The notes under the pieces were generated by a model. That model saw nothing but the letters and a program-made list of their open reading frames with translations, made no database searches and had not been told where the DNA came from. Positions 29,674-38,458 of a stretch of 64,000 bases of DNA are shown in pieces (within the stretch, counting starts at the first letter, position 1; each line of letters opens with the position of its first letter). Source of the stretch: Xanthomonas hortorum pv. cynarae (lineage in GTDB: Bacteria > Pseudomonadota > Gammaproteobacteria > Xanthomonadales > Xanthomonadaceae); NCBI RefSeq assembly GCF_002939985.1, contig NZ_MDFM01000010.1:97037-161036 (forward strand). The letters are read 5' to 3'. Made by a program: the position numbers and the translations under genes.

Positions 29674-30249
29674 ATGTCCGATGCCGTCCTTCCGTCTCCG
29701 CCGATCACCTACGCGCCGTTGTCCTACGAATCCCGGCTGGCGCGACGTGCGCTCACACAGATCGACATGGTGGTCATCCACTGTACCGAATTGCCCGACA
29801 TGGCAATGGCGCGTGAATATGGCGAACGCGTGCTCTACGACAGCGGCACCGGCAACAGCGGGCATTACTACATCGACCGCAACGGCAGCATCCAGCAATA
29901 CGTCGCACTCGAACGCGTGGCCCATCACGTGCGCGGCCATAACCCGCATACGCTGGGCATCGAACTGGTCAATAGCGGCCGCTATCCGCATTGGCTGGAC
30001 TCGCGTTACCAGGTCATGACCGAGCCCTATCCCAACGCGCAAATCGTCGCGCTGATCACCCTGCTGCAATGGCTGCAACAGCAGCTGCCATCGATCAGCC
30101 GCATCGCCGGTCATCAGGCACTGGACACCACCCAGGAAGCGGCCAGCGACGATCCATCGCGCAAGATTCAACGCAAGCTCGACCCCGGCCCCATGTTTCC
30201 ATGGCCGCGCATCGAAGCGGCAGTGACGTGGTCGCACACACCCCGCTAA
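29674..30249 (+). CDS. N-acetylmuramoyl-L-alanine amidase, Amidase_2 (AmpD-like) domain
   Basis: This 191-residue zinc amidase would cut the bond between muramic acid and L-alanine in peptidoglycan fragments. The zinc histidine in VVIHCTELPDM is followed by GHYYIDRNGSIQQYVALERVAHHVRG with the second histidine cluster. NPHTLGIELVNSG contains the catalytic Glu, and the last ligand region is AGHQALDTT..KIQRKLDPGPMFPW. No signal peptide is visible, which suggests cytoplasmic recycling as in AmpD. It is divergent from the MOSC gene. Confidence 0.88.
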   Translation: MSDAVLPSPPITYAPLSYESRLARRALTQIDMVVIHCTELPDMAMAREYGERVLYDSGTGNSGHYYIDRNGSIQQYVALERVAHHVRGHNPHTLGIELVNSGRYPHWLDSRYQVMTEPYPNAQIVALITLLQWLQQQLPSISRIAGHQALDTTQEAASDDPSRKIQRKLDPGPMFPWPRIEAAVTWSHTPR

Positions 30250-30258
30250 GCGCGGCGC

Positions 30259-31212
30259 TCAGCGCTCCGGCGCGCGATAGGTTTTCTCGCCTGCATTCAC
30301 TGCGACATCCAGCCGATTTTCCGGTGGCGCGATCGGGCAGACCACGTGCGGCGTCAACGCGCAGGGCGGATTTTCGGCCAGATTGAAGTCCAGCACGATG
30401 CGGCCGTCGAGTGGCGCAGCGGTGTAGAGATAACGCGCACCGCCATAACTTTCCTTGCCGCTGGTGCGGTCGGCGAACAGGAAAAACAGGCCCTCCCCAC
30501 CCTCCTGCGCCAGCGCCTGCAAGCGGTACTCGTGGCCATGGCGCGAAAACACCGCCTCGCCCGGTATATCGACCGTGAGCGGGGTGCCGATCGAGGTCAA
30601 CAAGGTGGTCGTGCGTGGCGTGGAATAGGCCTCCCAGCGCGCCTGGAGGCGCCACCGTGGATCGGTTGGGAAATAGTCCAGCCCATCGACTTGGGTCAGC
30701 GCCGGCGCAGCCGGATCGCGAAAACGCCAGCCGAACAAACTGCCGGTCTGCACCAGATAGAACTGCCGGCCCTCCACGTCCAGGCGATCGCCACGCTGCC
30801 CTGCACGCTCCGGTTCCAACATGACGCGATCGATGCGCTGCCCGTTCAATGTCACCGGCGCACCGGCGGCCGCTTCAAAGTGCACACGGCCATCGGTGTC
30901 CAGCGTCAGCTGCCCCAACTGCGCGGGACCGGCCGGCAACACGATGTCGCTCTGCGGATCGCTGCCCACGCGGTACTGACCAGCACGCACGCGCCCGGAG
31001 CCGGTGTAGCTCAGCCAGCCATCGGGCGCACGCAAACGCGTCAGACGCTGTGCCCGCGCACGCTCAAGCTCGACCTGATACACCGCGCGCGCGTCGCTTT
31101 GTCCACGACCGGCCAGACGCGCATCGTTGACGCCAGTGGTCGAACCCGCCGAACACGCGGCCATCAACCACGCCGCAACGCAGAGCGCGCCGATCTGTAA
31201 CTGCAACCGCAT
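30259..31212 (-). CDS. DUF1684 lipoprotein
   Basis: This 317-residue exported lipoprotein has a signal peptide ending in the lipobox LMAAC, with the lipidated cysteine at position 20. The mature part begins with a possible FHA-like beta region (residues about 85-150). It is followed by the DUF1684 core with Y-rich strands and the C-terminal signature DFNLAENPPCALTPHVVCPIAP..N, which has two conserved cysteines. Function is unknown. It converges with the amidase gene, with nine bases between the stops. Confidence 0.85.
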   Translation of the reverse strand: MRLQLQIGALCVAAWLMAACSAGSTTGVNDARLAGRGQSDARAVYQVELERARAQRLTRLRAPDGWLSYTGSGRVRAGQYRVGSDPQSDIVLPAGPAQLGQLTLDTDGRVHFEAAAGAPVTLNGQRIDRVMLEPERAGQRGDRLDVEGRQFYLVQTGSLFGWRFRDPAAPALTQVDGLDYFPTDPRWRLQARWEAYSTPRTTTLLTSIGTPLTVDIPGEAVFSRHGHEYRLQALAQEGGEGLFFLFADRTSGKESYGGARYLYTAAPLDGRIVLDFNLAENPPCALTPHVVCPIAPPENRLDVAVNAGEKTYRAPER

Positions 31213-31304
31213 GAGTCACCCAACACTGCGAGAAACTGCGCTCCGCGCAGCGAACCTGCGTCCCCACAGGTCACCGTTCCTGTCGCTATTGTGCCTGCAA
31301 TCGG

Positions 31305-32177
31305 TCAGGCAGTGGTCGCGACCGGACGTGCCGGGTCCCGCAACCAGCCGCTCCACGAGCCGGCGTAGACACGCGCGCCAGACAGACCGGCCACTTCCAA
31401 TGCCAGCAGCAAATGGCAGGCAGTCACGCCCGATCCGCACATCACCACCGCGTGCTCGGGTGGAGTTGCACCCAGCAGCGCAGACAGCTCCGCACGTAAT
31501 TCGTCTGCCGGCTTGAAACGGCCATCGCGCAGGCTAACACCCAATGGGCGACTCACCGCACCAGGCACATGCCCGGCCACCGGATCGACCGGCTCCACCT
31601 CGCCGCGAAAACGCTCGCCGGCACGCGCATCCAGCAGCCATCCCGGCGCCTGATCCAGACGCGCCAAAAGTTGCTCGGCCTCGACCACCGCAGCGTTATC
31701 GAAGCTGCCCGGATACGCCGCGCCAGCGTGCAATGCAGGCGGCTCGATACGTTCCGGCAATCCGGCAGCGCGCCACGCGGCCAATCCGCCATCCAGTACC
31801 GCCACGCGACGATGCCCCATCAATCGCAGCATCCACCACGCACGCGCGGCGGCCATGCTGCCGTCGGCAGCGTCGTAGACCACGACCTGACTGTCCGGAT
31901 CGATACCCCATTCGCCCAGCCGCTTGGCGAAGGCCGCGCTGTGCGGCAGCGGATGCCGCCCCTGACCAGGCCGCGACAGATCGGCCAGATCGTCATTGAG
32001 ATCGGCGTAATGTGCGCCCGGCAAATGTCCCTGCGCATACGCGTTGCGCGCTGCATCCGGGTCCGGCGCAGTCGGCGGCGCGGCGCGGGCGTCCAGCAGC
32101 CGTAGCTGTGGATGGTGCAACGCGGCCGCCAAGGTGGCGCTATCGACCAGCGTGGTCCAGTCGGGATCAACACTCAT
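31305..32177 (-). CDS. sseA: 3-mercaptopyruvate sulfurtransferase
   Basis: This 290-residue protein has tandem rhodanese domains. The N-terminal domain is inactive (residues about 8-145, VLDGGLAAWRAAG). The C-terminal domain carries the catalytic C247 in the loop CGSGVTA, which is typical of mercaptopyruvate rather than thiosulfate sulfurtransferases. It moves sulfur from 3-mercaptopyruvate to thiol acceptors or cyanide. Its start overlaps the Nudix gene stop (ATGA), so the two are coupled. Confidence 0.92.
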   Translation of the reverse strand: MSVDPDWTTLVDSATLAAALHHPQLRLLDARAAPPTAPDPDAARNAYAQGHLPGAHYADLNDDLADLSRPGQGRHPLPHSAAFAKRLGEWGIDPDSQVVVYDAADGSMAAARAWWMLRLMGHRRVAVLDGGLAAWRAAGLPERIEPPALHAGAAYPGSFDNAAVVEAEQLLARLDQAPGWLLDARAGERFRGEVEPVDPVAGHVPGAVSRPLGVSLRDGRFKPADELRAELSALLGATPPEHAVVMCGSGVTACHLLLALEVAGLSGARVYAGSWSGWLRDPARPVATTA

Positions 32178-32971
32178 GCAACCTGCTCCAGGCGACGACG
32201 AAGATTGAGAAGAATGGCAGCGGTCGCGCCCCAGATACGCTGGCCCGGCCAATCGTATTCGAGCACACGGCGTGGCCGGCCGCGGAACTCCAGCTCCACG
32301 CTGCGCAGATTGTCCGGGTCCATCAGATACGCCAACGGCACCTCGAACACATCGGCCACTTCGTCCGGCTGCGGCACCGCCACAAACGCCGGGTCGATCA
32401 CCGCAACCACCGGCGTCACGCGAAACCCGCTCACGGTCAAAAACGGATCCAGATAACCCAATGCATGCACTTGATCTGCGCCGAGCGCGATTTCTTCGCA
32501 ACTCTCGCGCAGCGCCGCAGCCGCCGCATCGGCATCGGAAGGCTCGATCCGCCCACCGGGAAAACTGACCTGCCCGGCGTGATGGCGCAGGCTGTCGGTG
32601 CGTCGGGTCAACAGCACCATGCTGCCGTGCTCGCGTGGAATCAGACCGCACAACACCGCCGCTTCGGCAGAGGCGCCGCCTTCGGTCAGATCGATCAATT
32701 CGGCATGGTTCCAACCCGGCCCATCGGGCGCGGTGTCCAGCGGATACAGCGCACGCCGCAGCTGCGCGCATTCGGGCAGCCGCGCCGCCAATTCGCGCGC
32801 AGGCAGAACCGTCTGCAGATATGTCCGGCGTTCGGCGTCGCTCATGCTCATCCAGCGTGCAATTTCATCCAGGCTGCGCAGGCAGCCGACACAGTGCGAC
32901 TGCGCGTCCAACGAACATACACCGATACATGGGCTGGGCAGACTGCCGTCGTTCGAATCGGTGTCGGTCAT
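32174..32971 (-). CDS. DUF1289-Nudix hydrolase fusion (NudL-like CoA pyrophosphatase)
   Basis: This 265-residue protein joins two modules. Residues about 13-55 form a DUF1289 domain with four cysteines (SPCIGVCSL..CVGCLR), which may bind a metal or Fe-S cluster. From about residue 90 a Nudix domain follows, with the box GGRIEPSD..LRESCEEI and the upstream SFPGG of the NudL/CoAse group. It probably cleaves CoA or related pyrophosphates. NudL alone is about 190 residues, so the N-terminal domain is an addition. It overlaps sseA by four bases. Confidence 0.87.
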   Translation of the reverse strand: MTDTDSNDGSLPSPCIGVCSLDAQSHCVGCLRSLDEIARWMSMSDAERRTYLQTVLPARELAARLPECAQLRRALYPLDTAPDGPGWNHAELIDLTEGGASAEAAVLCGLIPREHGSMVLLTRRTDSLRHHAGQVSFPGGRIEPSDADAAAAALRESCEEIALGADQVHALGYLDPFLTVSGFRVTPVVAVIDPAFVAVPQPDEVADVFEVPLAYLMDPDNLRSVELEFRGRPRRVLEYDWPGQRIWGATAAILLNLRRRLEQVA

Positions 32972-33047
32972 CGCTCGCTCCTGCCGCCCCGCATCGTCAA
33001 GACCTCCAACCGAATTTTGCGCTCGCGCATGTCCGGTGGACCCAAAC

Positions 33048-33077
33048 GACAACGCCGGCCTGGTGGCCGGCGTTGTC
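33048..33077 (-). terminator. Terminator hairpin after the FKBP gene
   Basis: A perfect 13-bp inverted repeat (GACAACGCCGGCC) with the loop TGGT lies 20 bases after the stop. On the minus strand it is followed by GTTTGGG. It should end the transcript of the FKBP isomerase gene. Confidence 0.8.
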
Positions 33078-33096
33078 GCAGCAACATCAAACGCAA

Positions 33097-33795
33097 TTAC
33101 TTGACGCTGACCAGCTTGATCTCGAACTGCACAGCCACGTTCGGCGGGAACGGCGTACGCGGGTCGGCACCGTAGGCCTTCTCCGGCGGCAAGGTCACTT
33201 CCCACTTCGAGCCGGCCGGCATCTGAAGCAGCGTATCGCGCATGGCCTGCATCTCGACTTCGCTGACCTTGATGGTCGGAATCTGCTGCGCCGGACGTGC
33301 CTTCTCGCGATCGCCGAAGGGGAACGGACCGGCCACTTCCAGCTGCACGGTGCTGGCCTGGGTCGGCTTGGCGCCCTTGCCGGCTTCGATCACGCGGTAC
33401 TGCACGCCGCTCGGCAGCGTCTGCACGCCAGCGGTGCCCTTGTTCTTGGCCAGGAACTGGTCGCTCTTGGTCTTGTTGGCGGCAGCAGCCTTGTCATACT
33501 CGGCCTTGGCCTGCTGGGCACGGCCCTGCTCACGCTTCTGGAACGCCTCGACGGCCGGCTTCAGCTGATCGGCAGTGATCGACGGCTGCTTCTTGGCATA
33601 GGCGTCTTGCAGACCCTTCACCACCGCATTGATGTCGAGCTGCTCGCCGCGACCGGTGAGCTCGGCAAGGTTGTTGCCGTAGTCATAGCCGAAGTAGTAG
33701 CTCAACTTGCCTTTCTCGGACGTTGTGTCCTGGGCCAGTGCATTGCCCGTCAGGGCCAGGGCCGCCACAGCGACCGCGATAGAACGCAACTTCAT
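33097..33795 (-). CDS. FKBP-type peptidyl-prolyl isomerase, exported (FkpA/Mip-like)
   Basis: This 232-residue periplasmic folding helper has a Sec signal peptide cleaved after ALAQ (residue about 22). A helical N-terminal dimerisation domain follows (residues 30-120, Lys/Gln/Ala-rich). The C-terminal FKBP domain begins at LPSGVQYRVIEAGKG and ends in FPPNVAVQFEIKLVSV. The mid-domain segment VAGPFPFGDREKARPAQQIP is unlike the usual VHYTG..FD region, so isomerase activity may be changed. ATG 33795 follows a clear GGAG site. It has its own terminator. Confidence 0.88.
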   Translation of the reverse strand: MKLRSIAVAVAALALTGNALAQDTTSEKGKLSYYFGYDYGNNLAELTGRGEQLDINAVVKGLQDAYAKKQPSITADQLKPAVEAFQKREQGRAQQAKAEYDKAAAANKTKSDQFLAKNKGTAGVQTLPSGVQYRVIEAGKGAKPTQASTVQLEVAGPFPFGDREKARPAQQIPTIKVSEVEMQAMRDTLLQMPAGSKWEVTLPPEKAYGADPRTPFPPNVAVQFEIKLVSVK

Positions 33796-33958
33796 CAAAC
33801 AATTCTCCAGGGTGGTGGCACAGGACGGGTCTGCCGCCTGAGATGACGCGCTAGGATAGCGGCCGCGATACCGAACCGCTACTTATCACGAAAGCTATGA
33901 CCAGCAAGGCTTTCGGAAGTTCCGTATTTACTAATTTTTTACGTTCGCAAGGATTTCC

Positions 33959-34741
33959 ATGTCCAATCACGTCATTCTGATCGCCGACCACGCCAGTGTA
34001 CGGACGATCACGGTCAATCGACCGGACAAACTGAACGCCTTGAACCAGGACACGATGCGGGCGCTGGATCAGGCGTTCCAGGATGCCGCCAGCGCAGATG
34101 ACGTGCGCGTGGTGGTTCTCACCGGCGCGGGCCCGAAAGCCTTCGTGGCCGGCGCGGATATCGCCGAAATGCGCGATCTGTCGGCGATGCAGGGGCGCGA
34201 GTTCTCGCTGCTCGGCCAGCAGCTGATGCGCCGGATCGAGCGCATGCCCAAACCGGTGATCGCGATGATCAATGGTTTTGCGCTGGGCGGCGGACTGGAG
34301 CTGGCCATGGCCTGCCATCTGCGCATTGCCGCAGCCACTGCACGCCTGGGGCAGCCCGAAATCAATCTCGGCCTGATCCCCGGCTTTGGCGGCACCCAGC
34401 GGCTGTTGCGCCTGACCGGTCGTGCTGCTGCGCTGGAACTGTGTCTGCTCGGCCAGCCGATCGATGCAGCACGCGCATTGCAGCTGGGCCTGCTCAACCG
34501 CGTGGTCGAGCCGGAGGCGCTGCAGGAAGAAACACTCGCCTTGGCACAACGCCTGGCCGCTGCTGCACCGCTCGCATTGCTCGGCATTCTGGATGCGGTG
34601 GTGTTCGGCGGCGAATGCGCGATCGAAGAAGGTCTGCAGCTGGAAACCGCACAATTTGCGCTGTTGTTCGCCAGCGACGACATGCGCGAAGGCACCCGCG
34701 CCTTTCTCGAAAAACGCCCCGCACACTTTCTCAATCGCTGA
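33959..34741 (+). CDS. Enoyl-CoA hydratase/isomerase
   Basis: This 260-residue crotonase-fold enzyme would hydrate trans-2-enoyl-CoA in fatty-acid breakdown. The oxyanion-hole region AFVAGADIAEM, the first catalytic Glu in GGGLELAMACHLRIA and the second in PEINLGLIPGFGGTQRL are all present, as expected for a hydratase. The start is ATG 33959 after AAGGA. Two small genes follow closely on the same strand, with a 10-base gap to the first. Confidence 0.93.
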   Translation: MSNHVILIADHASVRTITVNRPDKLNALNQDTMRALDQAFQDAASADDVRVVVLTGAGPKAFVAGADIAEMRDLSAMQGREFSLLGQQLMRRIERMPKPVIAMINGFALGGGLELAMACHLRIAAATARLGQPEINLGLIPGFGGTQRLLRLTGRAAALELCLLGQPIDAARALQLGLLNRVVEPEALQEETLALAQRLAAAAPLALLGILDAVVFGGECAIEEGLQLETAQFALLFASDDMREGTRAFLEKRPAHFLNR

Positions 34742-34751
34742 TAGATTCGCC

Positions 34752-35132
34752 ATGACGTCTGACCCCATACCGGTATCACGTCCCCTGCCGCTGCAACTAT
34801 TCGACTGCGTGCAAGCCGACGATCTAGACGGCGCGCTGGCGCTCGGCCTGATGGAGTACCTGCCCGATCCACGCGACGACCTGCTGGATGCGGCCTGCCC
34901 GCAGGTGAGCGTGGTATTGCTCGCCGCACAACAGCGCCTGCGTGACGCCTGGGCCGCGCGCGAACGCTACCGCGCACGCGCCGCGCGCCTGCAGCGCCGC
35001 GCTGCCGAACGCGATGCTCGCCGCACGCCCGCACCAGCACCCAGCCAACCCGTCGCTGCCGCATTGCCGCCGTTGGCGGCCGCCATCCTGGCGCGCGCCA
35101 AGGCCAAGGCCGCAGGTGGAACACAGCCATGA
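34752..35132 (+). CDS. Hypothetical protein
   Basis: This 126-residue soluble protein has an acidic N-terminal half and a C-terminal half very rich in Arg, Ala and Pro (a probable long basic helix then a flexible tail). I recognise no motif. It lies between the enoyl-CoA hydratase and nth genes and overlaps nth by four bases (ATGA), which supports it being a real translated gene. Function is unknown. Confidence 0.7.
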   Translation: MTSDPIPVSRPLPLQLFDCVQADDLDGALALGLMEYLPDPRDDLLDAACPQVSVVLLAAQQRLRDAWAARERYRARAARLQRRAAERDARRTPAPAPSQPVAAALPPLAAAILARAKAKAAGGTQP

Positions 35133-35839
35133 ACGCGATCCGCCCCACCCTGCCGGCACGTCGCGGCAGCATCATGCACAAGCCCGAAGTGCAGGAAATG
35201 TTCGAGCGCCTGCGCGAACTCAACCCGCACCCGACTACCGAGCTGGAATACACCACCCCGTTCGAGTTATTGATCGCCGTGCTGCTTTCGGCGCAAGCCA
35301 CCGACGTCGGCGTCAACAAGGCCACCCGCAAGCTGTACCCGGTTGCCAATACGCCGCGCGATATTCTCGATCTCGGCGAAGAAGGCCTGAAGCGCTACAT
35401 CGCCACCATCGGTCTGTTCAACGCCAAGGCCAAGAACGTCATCGCTACCTGTCGTATTTTGCTCGAGCAATACGCTGGCGAAGTCCCGCACGACCGCGCT
35501 GCGCTGGAAGCATTGCCCGGCGTCGGCCGCAAGACCGCGAACGTAGTGCTCAATACCGCATTCGGCGAGCCCACCATGGCGGTGGACACGCATATCTTCC
35601 GCGTGGCCAACCGCACCGGACTTGCGCCGGGCAAGGACGTGCGCGTGGTCGAAGACAAACTGGTGAAGGTCATTCCTGCGGAGTTTCTGCACGACGCGCA
35701 TCACTGGCTCATCCTGCATGGCCGCTACGTCTGCAAGGCACGCAAACCGGATTGCCCGGCCTGTGTGATCCACGACCTGTGCCGCTATCGCGACAAGACC
35801 GTGGCGTCTGCCGAGCGGCCAGCACCTTTGCGCAGCTGA
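35129..35839 (+). CDS. nth: Endonuclease III (DNA glycosylase/AP lyase)
   Basis: This 236-residue base-excision repair enzyme removes oxidised pyrimidines. The helix-hairpin-helix motif LPGVGRKTANVVL carries the catalytic K135, and D153 lies in VDTHIFR. The [4Fe-4S] ligands are C202, C209, C212 and C218, with the usual 6-2-5 spacing. The N-terminus is about 15 residues longer than in E. coli; an internal ATG (residue 16) matches the E. coli start. The overlap with the preceding gene favours the longer form. Confidence 0.95.
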   Translation: MNAIRPTLPARRGSIMHKPEVQEMFERLRELNPHPTTELEYTTPFELLIAVLLSAQATDVGVNKATRKLYPVANTPRDILDLGEEGLKRYIATIGLFNAKAKNVIATCRILLEQYAGEVPHDRAALEALPGVGRKTANVVLNTAFGEPTMAVDTHIFRVANRTGLAPGKDVRVVEDKLVKVIPAEFLHDAHHWLILHGRYVCKARKPDCPACVIHDLCRYRDKTVASAERPAPLRS

Positions 35840-35946
35840 CGCACTCCCACTCAAACGTGGCTGATCTAGCAAAACCATCGACGACTGCGCAGCGCCCAGT
35901 CGCACCAGTTGCATCGTATCGGCACCGCAAACCCAGGCTTTTTACG

Positions 35947-35984
35947 AATCTCCACTCCCAAATCCCGAATCCCGAATCCCGGCC
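35947..35984 (-). repeat. Family A repeat after nth
   Basis: Iterated CCCGAAT and CCCAAAT units, the reverse complement of the GGGATTCGGGA repeat, lie between nth and the terminator of the SulP gene. No second arm is present here. Confidence 0.65.
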
Positions 35985-35985
35985 G

Positions 35986-36038
35986 AAAAAAAATCGCGAC
36001 CGGATGATGCGTCTTACGGCGCCATGCATCATCCGGTC
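35986..36038 (-). terminator. Rho-independent terminator after the SulP gene
   Basis: A 13-bp perfect stem (GACCGGATGATGC / GCATCATCCGGTC), extendable to 16 bp with one mismatch, has a loop of about 15 bases. On the minus strand it is followed by a run of eight T residues. It lies about 50 bases past the SulP stop. Confidence 0.9.
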
Positions 36039-36084
36039 ACGACAGGGGTCACCCGGCGCGAACGCCGGGCGGTTTGCAGCAGGT

Positions 36085-37653
36085 TTACGCCGCCTTGGCT
36101 TGTTCGACACGCTGTTCGACCAGCACGCTTTCCACCGTTGGCTGACCTTCCACGCGTCGATCCAGCTCGTTCCAGTCCACCACCAACTCGCAGCCGCGCG
36201 AGGCCGCATTCCGGCTCCAGTCGCGCAGCAATTCGATGCAGGCGTGGTCGACGTGGTGCAGCTTGGCCACGTCCAGATGCAGTGCGGTATTGGGCGGCAC
36301 GCTTTCCAGCGTCCGCGCCATCGCCGGCACCTTCAGGAACGTTGCCGAACCCTGCAGGGTCAGATGCATCTCGTCCTTCTTGTGCTCGTGCTCACGCACG
36401 TCCACCTTCAGGCGCGAAGAATGCAGGGCCAGACGGAACAGCGACAGACCGAAGCCGATCAGCACGCCGGTCAGCAGGTCGGTCGCCACGATCGCAAAGG
36501 TGGTCGCCAGGTAGATCGCCGCGGTGCCACGACCATAGGTCGCCAGCTCCTTGACCTGCCCGATCTTGATCATCTTCACGCCCGTGTAGACCAGGATGCC
36601 GGCCAGACACGCCACCGGCGTCATCCGCAACAGCCACGGCAGCAGCATCGCGAACACCAACAGCCAACCGCCATGCAGCACCGTGGACATGCGCGTGGCC
36701 GCACCGGCCTGCACGTTGGCCGCACTACGCACGATCACGCCGGTCATCGGCAATGCGCCCAGGAAACCGCACAACATATTGCCCACACCCTGCGCCGCCA
36801 GTTCACGGTCGTAGTTGGTGCGTGCGCCCTGATGCATGCGATCCACCGCTGCCGCCGACAGCAAGGTTTCTGCGCTGGCGATGAAGGCAAACGTCACCGC
36901 AGACACCAGCAAGGTCGCGTTGAACACGCCGAAGATGTCCGAGATGCTGGGGATGCTGATCGCAGAGAACAGGTTGGTCGGTACATCGACCTTGGCGACG
37001 TTCAAACCCTGCAACTGCACTGCAGCCGTGACCGCCACCACCGCGATCAACGCACCCGGCAGGAACCGCAGACGCTGCGGACGCAGCTTGTCCCACGCCA
37101 GGATGATGCCGATGGTGGCCAGACCCACGAACAAGGCGGTTCGACCGGTGCCTTCGCTGATCGCCTGCCACAACACGGCCGGCAGTGCAGCGAAGTTTTC
37201 CAGACCGCGGGCCTTGGGTGCGGCATCCATCAACACATGCGCCTGCGAGGCCACGATCAGGATGCCGATACCGGACAACATGCCGGCCACCACGGCCGGC
37301 GATGTCATGCGGAACCACACGCCTGCACGGCACAGACCGGCGACCAGCTGAATCGCACCGGCCAACAGGATCACCGGCCCGAGCGCGGCGATGCCGTGCT
37401 CCCGGACCAACTCGAACACCAACACAGCCAGGCCGGCGGCAGGCCCACTCACCTGCAACGGAGAACCCGCCACAAAGCCAACGACCAGACCACCGATGAT
37501 GCCGGTGATCAGACCTGCGGCCGGCGGCATGCCGGATGCGATCGCAATGCCCATACACAACGGGAGCGCGACGAGGAAGACAACGACAGACGCCAATAAA
37601 TCACGCCCGAACAGTCCCTGACGGAAATATCCGCCGATACCTGATGTGTTCAT
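36085..37653 (-). CDS. SulP-family anion transporter (candidate bicarbonate carrier)
   Basis: This inner-membrane protein of 522 residues has 10 to 14 membrane segments and a C-terminal STAS domain from about residue 405 (MHLTLQGSATFLKVP..HHVDHACIELL). The N-terminus (LLASVVVFLVALPLCMGIAIASG) and the block AFIASAETLLSAAAVDRMH are typical SulP features. The substrate cannot be read from sequence. It overlaps a carbonic anhydrase gene upstream, so bicarbonate is likelier than sulfate. ATG 37653 has GGAG in front; an ATG four codons earlier (37665) overlaps the anhydrase stop. A strong terminator follows. Confidence 0.9.
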   Translation of the reverse strand: MNTSGIGGYFRQGLFGRDLLASVVVFLVALPLCMGIAIASGMPPAAGLITGIIGGLVVGFVAGSPLQVSGPAAGLAVLVFELVREHGIAALGPVILLAGAIQLVAGLCRAGVWFRMTSPAVVAGMLSGIGILIVASQAHVLMDAAPKARGLENFAALPAVLWQAISEGTGRTALFVGLATIGIILAWDKLRPQRLRFLPGALIAVVAVTAAVQLQGLNVAKVDVPTNLFSAISIPSISDIFGVFNATLLVSAVTFAFIASAETLLSAAAVDRMHQGARTNYDRELAAQGVGNMLCGFLGALPMTGVIVRSAANVQAGAATRMSTVLHGGWLLVFAMLLPWLLRMTPVACLAGILVYTGVKMIKIGQVKELATYGRGTAAIYLATTFAIVATDLLTGVLIGFGLSLFRLALHSSRLKVDVREHEHKKDEMHLTLQGSATFLKVPAMARTLESVPPNTALHLDVAKLHHVDHACIELLRDWSRNAASRGCELVVDWNELDRRVEGQPTVESVLVEQRVEQAKAA

Positions 37654-37664
37654 GATGTGCTCCA

Positions 37665-38345
37665 TCAGGCCAGTTCAGCGCGCACGACTTGCTGCAGTCG
37701 CGGACGTGGGGTGGCTTCGGGGGTGTTTTCCGCCAACAACGGACGGAAGCCACCCTTCTCGGCATCGAAGGCGCGGATCTCGCCATGGGCGATGTCGTAG
37801 ATCCAGCCGTGGATACGCAAGGTGCCAGCGGCCAGACGTGCCGCAACCACCGGCTGCGTCCGCAGATGGTCCAGCTGCGAGACCACGTTTTCTTCGGTCA
37901 TGCAGTCCAGCGCATCCTGACTGTGCGGATCGTGGCCGTGATGGGCGGTGACATGGCGCGCCGAGTCGGTGTGCTTGAGCCACGCCGCCACGGACGGCAC
38001 ATCTTCCAGCGATTCCGGCTTGAGCACTGCCTTCATGGCGCCGCAATCGGTATGGCCGCAGATCACGATATGACGCACACCCAGCACGGCGATGGCGTAC
38101 TCGATCGCAGCGACAACGCCGCTGACGTGTTGCGAGTAAGGCGGCACGACGTTGCCGATGTTGCGATAGACGAACAATTCGCCAGGTTGGGCGGAGAAGA
38201 TCAGCTCCGGCATGACGCGCGAATCGGCGCACGTAATGAACAACGTGTGCGGACTCTGGCCACCGGCCAATTCCTGAAAGCGCGCACTCTGGCGCGGATA
38301 CACTTCCTTACGGAAATGACGAAAACCATCTAGCAAGCTTTGCAT
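37665..38345 (-). CDS. Beta-carbonic anhydrase paired with the SulP transporter
   Basis: This 226-residue zinc enzyme has ligands C39, H98 and C101, with D41 in CADSR and the fingerprint GELFVYRNIGNVV. It belongs to a different beta subtype from the can gene product at 11620-12282 (ICGHTDCGAMKA instead of [10 protein letters not shown]). It interconverts CO2 and bicarbonate at the inner face of the membrane. The stop overlaps the first possible start of the transporter gene, so the pair is one operon. Confidence 0.93.
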   Translation of the reverse strand: MQSLLDGFRHFRKEVYPRQSARFQELAGGQSPHTLFITCADSRVMPELIFSAQPGELFVYRNIGNVVPPYSQHVSGVVAAIEYAIAVLGVRHIVICGHTDCGAMKAVLKPESLEDVPSVAAWLKHTDSARHVTAHHGHDPHSQDALDCMTEENVVSQLDHLRTQPVVAARLAAGTLRIHGWIYDIAHGEIRAFDAEKGGFRPLLAENTPEATPRPRLQQVVRAELA

Positions 38346-38458
38346 GGGAGATACCTCTAGGCAACGGATGGCAATCCACGGCGCAAACCGCGAAGTGCAA
38401 AGACGAACAAATCAAATAAGTCCGGTGCGCAGCACCGGTTGACGCGACAAACGAAGGA

